The translations under genes were made by a program, and so were the position numbers. A model generated the notes under the pieces. It saw only the letters and a list, made by a program, of their open reading frames with translations. It did not search any database and was not told where the DNA came from. A DNA stretch of 15,000 nt, from contig JACVTC010000368.1 of assembly GCA_016946835.1 (NCBI GenBank), positions 1-15,000 on the forward strand, in the 5' to 3' direction. Shown here piece after piece: positions 6,628 through 15,000 of this stretch; positions within the stretch are counted from its first letter, which is position 1, and each line of letters starts with the position of its first letter. The DNA comes from Neocallimastix lanati (nom. inval.) (taxonomy: Eukaryota > Neocallimastigomycota > Neocallimastigomycetes > Neocallimastigales > Neocallimastigaceae).

Positions 6628-9600
6628 CATGAATTATTTTAACCTATATATCCAACTTGATTCATGCTTATTATAAAAATTTTATTAAAAAAAAAATATC
6701 TATTTTTAAAAATGAAGTTACAAATAATTTATATTCATTTAAAATTAGCGAAAACAAATGCTTTTCTTATGATATAATTTATTTTATTCTAAGCTTAGAA
6801 CTTCATGAATTATTTCAACCTATATATCCAACTTGATCCATGCTTATTAAAAAAAATTATTATAAAAATTTTACTGAAAAATAAAAAAAAAAATTTTTTT
6901 TTTAAAAATGATTTTACAAACAATTTATTTTCATTTTAAGTAAGAGAAAACAAATGCATTTCTAATGATATATTATATTTTATTCTACTTTTACTATTTC
7001 ATGAATTATTTCAACCCATATTTCTAACTTGATTCATGATTATTATAAAAATTTATTATAAAAATTTTAGTAAAAAATAAAAAAAAAATTTTTTTTTTAA
7101 AAATGAAGTTACAATTAATTAATATTCATTTTAAGTAAGAGAAAACAAATGCTTTTCTAATGATATAATTTATTTTATTCTAGGTTTACTACTTCATGAG
7201 TTATTTCAACCTATATTTCCAACTTGATTCATGATTATTATAAAAATTTATTATAAAAATTTTATTGAAAAAAAAAAAAAAAATTTTTTTTTTAAAAATG
7301 AAGTTACAAATAATTTATATTCATTTTAAGTAAGCGAAAACAAATGCTTTTCTAATGATATAATATATTTTATTCTAGGTTTACTACTTCATGAGTTATT
7401 TCAACCCATATTTCCAACTTGATCCATGCTTATTATAAAAATTTATTATAAAAATTTTACTGAAAAATAAAAAAAAAATTTTTTTTTTTAAAAATGATTT
7501 TACAAACAATTTATTTTCATTTTAAGTAAGAGAAAACAAATGCATTTCTAATGATATATTATATTTTATTCTACTTTTACTATTTCATGAATTATTTCAA
7601 CCCATATTTCTAACTTGATTCATGATTATTATAAAAATTTTAGTAAAAAATAAAAAAAAAATTTTTTTTTTTTTAAAAATGAAGTTACAAATAATTAATA
7701 TTCATTTTAAGTAAGAGAAAACAAATGCTTTTCTAATGATATAATATATTTTATTCTAGGTTTACTATTTCATGATTTATTTCAACCTATATATCCAACT
7801 TGATCCATGCTTATTATAAAAATATATTATAAAAATTTTAGTAAAAAATAAAAAAAAAAATTTTTTTTTTTTAAAAATGAAGTTACAAATAATTTATTTT
7901 CATTTTAAGTAAGTGCAAACAAAAGCTTTTCTAATGATATATTTATTTTTATTTTAAGATTATTATTTCATGAATTATTTCAACCCATATTTCCAACTTG
8001 TTTCATGATTATTATAAAAATTTATTATAAAAATTTTAGTAAAAAATAAAAAAAAAATTTTTTTTTTAAAAATGAAGTTACAAATAATTTATATTCATTT
8101 TAAGTAAGCGAAAACAAATGCTTTTCTAATGATATAATTTATTTTATTATAGGTATACTACTTCATGAGTTATTTTAACTAATATTTCCAACTTGATCCA
8201 TCCTTATTATAAAAATTTATTATAAAAATTTTACTGAAAAAAAAAAAAAAAAATTTTTTTTCTAAAAATGAAGTTACAAATAATTTATATTCATTTTAAG
8301 TAAGCGAAAACAAATGCTTTTCTAATGATATAATTTGTTTTATTCTAGGTTTACTACTTCATGAGTTATATCAACCCATATTTCCAACTTGATCCATGCT
8401 TATTATAAAAACTTATTATAAAAATTTTACTGAAAAAAAAAAAAATTTTTTTTTTTTTAAAAAATGAAGTTACAAATAATTTATATTCATTTTAAGTAAG
8501 CGCAAACAAAAACATTTCTAATGATATATTATATTTTATTCTAAGTTTACTATTTCATGAGTTATTTCAACCCATATTTCATACTTGATTCATGATTATT
8601 ATAAAAATTTATTATAAAAATTTTACTGAAAAAAAAAAAAAAATTAATTTATTTTTAAAAATGAAGTTCCAAATAATTTGTTTTCATTTTAAGTAAGAGA
8701 AAACAAATACTTTTTTAATTATATAATTTATTTTATTCTAAGAGTACTATTTCATGAGTTATTTCAACCCATATTTCCAACTTGATCCATCCTTATTATA
8801 AAAATTTATTATAAAAATTTTACTGAAAAAAAAAAAAATTTTTTTTTTTTAAAAATGAAGTTACATATAATTTATTTACATTTTAAGTAAGAGAAAACAA
8901 ATGCTTTTCTAATGATATAATTTATTTTATTCTAGGTTTACTACTTCATGAGTTATTTCAACCCATATTTCCAACTTGATTCATGATTATTATAAAAATT
9001 TATTATAAAAATTTTACTGAAAAATAAAAAAAAAATTTTTTTTTTAAAAATGAAGTTACAAATAATTTATTTTCATTTTTAGTAAGAGAAAACAAATGCA
9101 TTTCTAATGATATATTATATTTTATTCTACTTTTACTATTTCATGAATTATTTCAACCCATATTTCTAACTTGATTCATGATTATTATAAAAATTTATTA
9201 TAAAAATTTTAGTAAAAAATAAAAAAAAAATTTTTTTTTAAAAATGAAGTTACAAATAATTTATATTCATTTTAAGTAAGAGAAAACAAATGCTTTTCTA
9301 ATGATATAATTTATTTTATTCTAGGTTTACTACTTCATGAGTTATTTCAACCTATATATCCAACTTGATCCATGCTTATTATAAAAATTTATTATAAAAA
9401 TTATACTGAAAAATAAAAAAAAAAATTTTTTTTTAAAAAATGAAGTTACAAATAATTTATTTTCATTTTAAGTAAGAGAAAACAAATGCTTTTCTAATGA
9501 TATAATTTATTTTATTCTAGGTTTACTACTTCATGAGTTATTTCAACCCATATTTCCAACTTGTTTCATGATTATTATAAAAATTTATTATAAAAATTTT

Positions 9601-11496
9601 ACAAAAAAATAAAAAAATTTTTTTTTTAAAAATGAAGTTACAAATAATTTATTTTCATTTTAAGTAAGTGCAAACAAAAGCTTTTCTAATGATATATTTA
9701 TTTTTATTTTAAGATTATTATTTCATGAATTATTTCAACCCATATTTCCAACTTGATTCATGATTATTATAAAAATTTATAATAAAAATTTTACTGAGAA
9801 AAAAAAAAAAAAAATTTTTTTTAAAAATGAAGTTACAAATAATTTATATTCATTTTAAGTAAGCGAAAACAAATGCTTTTCTAATGATATAATATATTTT
9901 ATTCTAGGTTTACTACTTCATGAGTTATTTCAACCCATATTTCTAACTTGATTCATGATTATTATAAAAATTTATTATAAAAATTTTAGTAAAAAATAAA
10001 AAAAAAATTTTTTTTTTTTTAAAAATGAAGTTACAAATAATTTATATTCATTTTAAGTAAGCGAAAACGAATGCTTTTCTAATTATATAATATATTTTAT
10101 TCTATGTTTACCATTTCATGAGTTATTTCAACCCATATTTCTAACTTGTTTCATGATTATTATAAAAATTTATTATAAAAATTTTACTGAAAAATAAAAA
10201 AAAATTTTTTTTTTTAAAAATGAAGTTACAAATAATTTATTTTCATTTTAAGTAAGCGCAAATAAATGTATTTCTAATGATGTAATATATTTTATTCTAA
10301 GTTTACTATTTCATGAGTTATTTCAACCCATATTTCTAACTTGTTTCATGATTATTATAAAAATTTATTATAAAAATTTTACTGAGAAAAAAAAAAAAAA
10401 AAAAATTTTTTTTTTAAAAATGAAGTTACAAATAATTTATTTTCATTTTAAGTAAGTGCAAACAAAAGCTTTTCTAATGATATATTTATTTTTATTTTAA
10501 GATTATTATTTCATGAATTATTTCAACCCATATTTCCAACTTGTTTCATGATTATTATAAAAATTTATTATAAAAATTTTAGTAAAAAATAAAAAAAAAA
10601 TTTTTTTTTTAAAAATGAAGTTACAAATAATTTATATTCATTTTAAGTAAGAGAAAACAAATACTTTTCTAATGATATAATTTATTTTATTCTAGGTTTA
10701 CTACTTCATGAGTTATTTCAACCCATATTTCCAACTTGATTCATGATTATTATAAAAATTTATTATAAAAATTTTAGTAAAAAATAAAAAAAATTTTTTT
10801 TTTTTTAAAAATGAAGTTACAAATAATTTATTTTCATTTTAAGTAAGCGAAAACAAATGCTTTTCTAATGATATAATATATTTTATTCTAGGTTTACTAT
10901 TTCATGATTTATTTCAACCTATATATCCAACTTGATTTATGATTATTATAAAAATTTATTATAAAAATTTTACTGAAAAAAAAAAAAAAAAATTTTTTTT
11001 TTAAAAATGAAGTTACAAATAATTTATTTTCATTTTAAGTAAGTGCAAACAAAAGCTTTTCTAATGATATATTTATTTTTATTTTAAGATTATTATTTCA
11101 TGAATTATTTCAACCCATATTTCCAACTTGATTCATGATTATTATAAAAATTTATAATAAAAATTTTACTGAGAAAAAAAAAAAAAAATTTTTTTTAAAA
11201 ATGAAGTTACAAATAATTTATATTCATTTTAAGTAAGTGCAAACAAAAGCTTTTCTAATGATATATTTATTTTTATTTTAAGATTATTATTTCATGAGTT
11301 ATTTCAACCCATATTTCCAACTTGATTCATGATTATTATAAAAATTTATTACAAAAATTTTACTAAAAAATAAAAAAAAAATTTTTTTTTTTAAAAATGA
11401 AGTTACAAATAATTTATTTTCATTTTAAGTAAGCGAAAACAAATGCTTTTCTAATGATATAATTTATTTTATTCTAGGTTTACTATTTCATGAGTT
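6628..11496. repeat. 195-bp tandem satellite, about 25 copies
   Basis: The landmark TTCATGA (often TTCATGAGTTATTTCAACC) starts at 6628, 6802, 6998, 7193, 7388, 7584, 7769, 7967, 8162, 8358, 8554, 8751, 8945, 9140, 9334, 9530, 9722, 9917, 10115, 10310, 10510, 10705, 10901, 11097, 11291 and 11487. The mean spacing from 6802 to 11487 is 195 bp. In order, each unit has a conserved CCATATTTCCAACTTGAT block, two TTATAAAAATTT words, a run of 8-17 A followed by 7-12 T, then AAAAATGAAGTTACAAA, TTCATTTTAAGTAAG, ACAAATGCTTTTCTAATGAT and TTTTATTCTAGG. A representative unit has about 33 G+C bases in 195 (about 17%). The first unit is shorter and more diverged. A centromeric or subtelomeric role is possible but not shown. 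Confidence 0.97.
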
Positions 11497-11910
11497 ATTT
11501 CATCGTATATACAATATTATTTCAGGGTTAATAATTAAAATTAATTATAAAATTTTTAAAAAAATTAAAAAAATACTTGAATAATTTTAAAATTTAGTTG
11601 CGATGAATTCAACGTTTAATATAATAAAACCCTATTTATTGTGCATCTAGTGATATATTATTTTCATTTATTCGTTAAAAATTTAAAAAGTTATAAAACT
11701 TCAAATCTCAAAACTATCTATATGTATTATTAATAATTTAATAAAAATAACCCTAAGTTTAAACAAATATTTGAATATCTTGAAAATTTAGTTGTGAAGG
11801 GTTCAACATTTAATAAAATATACATTTAATTGATAAGCATCTTATAATATAATTTTAATTTGTTCATTAGTTATTTCAATAATTGTAAACCATTAAATCT
11901 CAACACTATT
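11497..11910. repeat. Two decayed 194-bp relatives of the satellite
   Basis: AATTTAGTTG occurs at 11591 and 11785 (194 apart), TTCAACGTTTAAT is matched by TTCAACATTTAAT, and AAATCTCAAAACTAT (11703) by AAATCTCAACACTAT (11895). The stretch is therefore a diverged tandem pair. It also resembles the neighbouring satellite: GCATCTAGTGATATATTATT against the satellite's GCATTTCTAATGATATATTA, and TTCATTAGTTATTTCAA (11863) against TTCATGAGTTATTTCAA. The last phase point is 376 bases (two short units) from 11487. Telomere-like AGGGTTA (11524), AACCCTAT (11628) and AACCCTAA (11749) occur in it. Confidence 0.7.
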
Positions 11911-12000
11911 TTTTGAAACACACACACATACAAACAAATAAAAAAAAAAAAAAAAAAACCAAAACAAAAAAACAAAAAAACAAACAAAAAAAAAAAAATA
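11911..12000. repeat. A/C-rich low-complexity tract
   Basis: The tract contains ACACACACACATAC followed by AAACAAAT, a run of A, and AAACAAAAAAACAAAC words. It is almost free of T and G on the + strand, giving a short purine/amino-biased segment distinct from the A/T simple repeats elsewhere. No coding potential is seen. Confidence 0.85.
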
Positions 12001-12131
12001 AATTTTAATTTTTCATAAACAAGTAATATTGTATTTTCAAATAATATATTATTATATGCCTTTTTATTATATTATTTAAATAAAATTTGAATCTTTATTA
12101 ATTTTTAAATAAAATATCTAAGTCTCAAATC

Positions 12132-12134
<3 letters not shown>

Positions 12135-12165
<31 letters not shown>
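12135..12165. repeat. 31-base poly-T run
   Basis: An uninterrupted T run follows AAATCGTA and precedes AAATATAAAT. It is the longest T homopolymer in the window and opposite in sense to the A runs at 1798-1874 and 2954-2983. Its length may be affected by sequencing error. Confidence 0.85.
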
Positions 12166-12169
<4 letters not shown>

Positions 12170-12956
12170 ATAAATAAAAAAAATGAAATATATAATTTAG
12201 TTTCTTTTAAAATAATTATATTAGAACTATAAAAATATATCATTTAATTACTATAAAAAAGAAATTATTTGTAAAGTGAGTGACCTTTAATTATTTATTC
12301 TTTTTATTTTTGATTTAAAAAATATTTAATATTTAAATATATATAAAAAATATTATATTTAAAAAATTATTATTAATAATTAAGAAAAATTATTTAATTT
12401 TATTTATTTTTTATAAAAATTATTAAAATACATATTTTATGTTATTATAAAGTTTTGACATTATTTTTTTTATAAAAAAGTACTTTTATATTTTCTTTTT
12501 TATCATTATAGGTTTATTTTATTATGTTTTGAATACTAAATGATTAATTAAATATTAATCTTCAAAATCCTTTATAAAAATATTGTTAGTAATAAATATT
12601 AATATACTAAATAAATATATATAATATTTAAAGCTTAATAATTCTTGAAATAAAAATGGTAGTACAATAAATAATATATCTTTTAAATAATATTTCTTAA
12701 ATGTTTATTTTATTAAAGAATGAATATTTAATAATTAATATTTAAATAAATATTCATCTTATTAATAATAATTATGAATAATAAAAAATAGTAATAATAT
12801 TAAAAGTTATGTACCTCTTGAAATAAAAATAATAAAATAATAAATAACATTTTATTTTATTTATTTACATTTATTACTTTTTTTATCAAAATATAATATA
12901 AATATTTATTGATTATTATTATTAATTTTACTTATATTTTATATATCCACTAATTT
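12166..12956. other. AT-rich spacer, no gene seen
   Basis: The sequence is a mosaic of TTTAAATA, AATAATTA and TTATTTTT words with occasional mixed patches such as GTAAAGTGAGTGACC near 12273. CTTGAAATAAAAAT occurs at 12644 and again at 12817, followed in both cases by AATAAATAA-type sequence, which hints at an old duplication of about 173 bp. I see no convincing open frame, RNA gene or tandem array. Confidence 0.55.
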
Positions 12957-13695
12957 CAATAACCCAAAAAATTTCTTTGACCTAAAAAATTCTTTGACCC
13001 TAAATTTTTCAATAACCCAAAAAAATTTTTTGACCTAAAAATTTTTTGACTCTAAATTTTCTTTGACCCTAAATTTTTCAATAACCCAAAAAAATTTTTT
13101 GACCTAAAAATTCTTTGACCCTAAATTTTTCAATAACCCAAAAAAATTTTTTGACCTAAAAAATTCTTTGACCCTAAATTTTCTTTGACCCTAAATTTTT
13201 CAATAACCCAAAAAAATTCTTTGACCCTAAATTTTTCAATAACCCAAAAAAATTCTTTGACCCTAAATTTTTTTCAATAACCCAAAAAAAATTTTTTGAC
13301 CTAAAAAATTTTTGACCTAAAAAATTCTTTGACCCTAAATTTTTTCAATAACCCCTAAAAATTTTTTGACCTAAAAAATTTTTGACCTAAAAAATTCTTT
13401 GACCCTAAATTTTTCAATAACCCAAAAAAATTCTTTGACCCTAAATTTTTCAATAACCCAAAAAAATTCTTTGACCCTAAATTTTTCAATAACCCAAAAA
13501 ATTTTTTGACCTAAAAAATTCTTTGACCTAAAAAATTCTTTGACCCTAAATTTTTCAATAACCCAAAAAAATTCTTTGACCCTAAATTTTTCAATAACCC
13601 AAAAAAATTTTTGACCTAAAAATTTTTGACCTAAAAAATTCTTTGACCCTAGAATTTTCAATAACCCAAAAAATTTTTTGACCTAAAAATTTCTA
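12957..13695. repeat. Degenerate telomere-like array, 36-bp units plus modules of about 17 bp
   Basis: The basic unit is CAATAACCCAAAAAAATTC followed by TTTGACCCTAAATTTTT, with CAATAACCC at 12957, 13010, 13079, 13131, 13201, 13237, 13275, 13346, 13415, 13451, 13487, 13556, 13592 and 13659. Spacing is 36-38 bp where the unit is simple and about 52 or 67-71 bp where one or two extra modules of about 17 bp (TTTTTGACCTAAAAAAT) are inserted. Words AACCC and GACCC recur every 17-18 bases, and CCCTAAA is the C-strand telomere word of several AT-rich protists. The spacing is far longer than a 7-bp telomere, so this is telomere-derived or telomere-like satellite. A 96-codon reverse-strand frame at 13371-13661 exists only because 36 and 69 are multiples of three. 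Confidence 0.9.
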
Positions 13696-13914
13696 AAGAG
13701 AAAAGTTGTATTTCAAAATGTATCATAAATTAAATCAAATATATAGGTTAATATTTTATTTAATTTTAAAGATATATTTTTATTTTTTTATAAATAAATA
13801 ATAATATTTAATATTAATTTTAAATATATATTTTATTTTTTTATTTATAATACATTTATTCTTTTCCTTTTTTTTTAATAAATAAGAAAAAAGAAATAAG
13901 TAAATAAAATTATA
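13696..13914. other. AT-rich spacer, nothing recognised
   Basis: This is short AT-rich sequence between the telomere-like array and the AAT tract. It contains TTTAAATATATATTTT-like words and a TTCTTTTCC patch near 13860, and has no open frame or repeat unit that I can support. Confidence 0.5.
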
Positions 13915-14260
13915 TATAAATAAATAATAAATAATAAATAAATAATAAATAAATAATATAATAATAAAAATAATAAATAATAAATAAAAATAATAAATAA
14001 AAATAATAATAAATAATTAAATAATAAGTAATAAATAAGTAATAAAAAATAAAAAATAATAAATAATAAATAATAAATAATTAATAATAAATAATAAATA
14101 ATAAATAAATATAATTAAATAATTAATAATTAAATAATAAATAATAAATAATAATAATAAATAATAAGAATAACATAATTAAAATAATTAAATAATAATA
14201 ATAAATAATAAATAATAAATAATAGATAAATAATTAAATAATAAATAATAAATAATAAAA
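13915..14260. repeat. (AAT/AAAT)n microsatellite
   Basis: About 345 bases consist of AATAATAAAT words with rare AAGTAAT, AATAGAT and AATTAAAT interruptions. It matches the shorter tract at 3788-3963 in composition and strand bias. A 15-base A run follows at 14268-14282. It is likely slippage-derived; no coding sequence is present. Confidence 0.93.
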
Positions 14261-14690
14261 ATGCTACAAAAAAAAAAAAAAATAAAAAAAATAATAAAAT
14301 AAAAAATATATATTTATAAATTATTTTAATTGTTGTTAATTTCTTATTAATTATTTTTATATAATTTATTCGTGGTTATGTACATTAGATATTATTTTAT
14401 TTTTTAATTATTTAATAATTTTTATAGTTAAAGATTTAAATATTTTTATAATCCTAAATGTAGATTAATTATATTGTGTTTAATAAAATACTATTTGATT
14501 TTATTTTTTAGCATAAATAATATTTGTATTTATTTTTATTTTTTTTTATTCCTTAAAAAAATTAATCATCTAATGTACTCTAAAATAAACTATAATTAAA
14601 TATTGTTCATTAATATTTTATATTTATCTATTATTATTTTTTTATCTATATATTAATATAATAATTAAAAAAAAAAAAAAGTTTTTCTTT
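14261..14690. other. AT-rich spacer, no gene seen
   Basis: After a short A run the composition switches to T-rich, with words such as CGTGGTTATGTACATTAG near 14371 and TGTAGATTAATTATATTGTG near 14459. There is no tandem unit, no open frame of useful length and no RNA gene that I recognise. Confidence 0.5.
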
Positions 14691-15000
14691 TCAGCTTTAA
14701 AATTAAATTTTGATTAAAAAATTTAAAAAATTAAGTTTTTAAAAAAATGGCATATCCGAAATTTTATTTTATAATTAATTTAATATAAATCTATAATTAA
14801 ATTAAAAATTTAAATTTTGGACCAATCGATTTTTAAATAGAAAAATTTTTCTACTTTGACAAATAAAACCCGCTTTTGCTAAGGGGGTGGTCATTTTTTT
14901 TGGTTTTTTATCTATGTGATGGGAAAAAAAAAAAAATAAATAAAATAAAATTATATAATTATTAAAATTTTAAATAGCGAAATAAAATTTTTGATTGTGG
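14691..15000. other. Less repetitive right end with a small GC patch
   Basis: The sequence here is less periodic than the rest and includes TGGACCAATCGAT (about 14818) and the most GC-rich short stretch of the window at about 14867-14893 (AACCCGCTTTTGC then AAGGGGGTGGTC). On the reverse strand an ATG at 14892-14894 opens a 30-codon frame ending at 14802. It starts MTTPLAKAGF and has a more mixed amino-acid content than the other frames, but it is too short to call a gene. The patch may mark the start of ordinary sequence or an edge of another element beyond the window. Confidence 0.4.

Noticed and set aside
6628-11496. CRISPR-like array
   Set aside because: The units are contiguous 195-bp monomers in which the whole length is similar; there are no short identical repeats separated by unique spacers, and the composition is eukaryotic.
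13371-13661. Reverse-strand 96-codon frame with a repeated FFWVIEKFRVKE motif
   Set aside because: The repeat exists because 36- and 69-bp units are multiples of three and contain no stop in that frame. Units of 38, 52 and 71 bp elsewhere in the array break the frame, and the DNA word, not the peptide, is what is conserved.
12957-13695. A true telomere
   Set aside because: Telomere-like words are spaced 17-18 bases apart with AT filler and are followed by more than a kilobase of other sequence on both sides.
14690-15000. tRNA or other structured RNA in the GC patch
   Set aside because: I could not find a cloverleaf, TTCRA-type loop or paired acceptor stem around the GC-rich bases.

Overview
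This window is 15 kb of extremely AT-rich, apparently non-coding eukaryotic DNA built almost entirely from tandem and interspersed repeats. I find no protein-coding gene, tRNA or rRNA that I can defend. All longer open frames lie inside low-complexity or satellite DNA and read as F/L/I/Y/K/N-rich peptides that follow the repeat. The base composition and the recurring telomere-like words (CCCTAAA, ACCCTAAC, TTAGGGTTAG) fit a subtelomeric or centromere-proximal block of an AT-rich protist. A Plasmodium-type apicomplexan is my first guess, because its telomere unit is CCCTRAA. This is inference: plants and piroplasms share similar telomere words, and nothing here identifies a species.

Layout from left to right. 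1-1000 is a T-strand low-complexity tract of TTTTA/TTCTTTA words. 1001-1797 is a 47-bp minisatellite of about 17 copies, ended by two long A runs. 1875-2953 is mostly single-copy AT-rich DNA holding an inverted pair of a short conserved motif (AATGTGGCTT / GCCACATT). 3021-4224 is a composite block: a roughly 600-bp segment with telomere-like inverted ends, diverged 47-bp repeats, a hairpin, a simple repeat enclosed by inverted arms, and a second copy of the block's left part. 4225-6325 is a 273-bp satellite of about 7.7 copies that begins in phase with the last 47-bp-family monomer. 6628-11496 is a 195-bp satellite of about 25 copies, each with a central A-run/T-run. 11497-11910 holds two decayed relatives of that satellite. 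11911-12956 is A/C-rich and AT-rich spacer with a 31-bp T run. 12957-13695 is a degenerate telomere-like array built from 36-bp units and extra modules of about 17 bp. 13915-14260 is an (AAT/AAAT)n tract. 14691-15000 is a less repetitive end containing the most GC-rich short patch of the window.

The repeat families are not independent. The 47-bp family appears in three places and also forms part of the 273-bp unit. The telomere-like words of the 36-bp array resemble the inverted ends of the 600-bp segment. The AATGTGGCTTAAATAT motif reappears, altered, where the 273-bp array ends. The window is best read as layers of expansion, unequal exchange and decay of a few related sequences. I see no evidence of a coded molecular system. 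The strongest open question is whether the 195-bp array is a centromeric or subtelomeric satellite.
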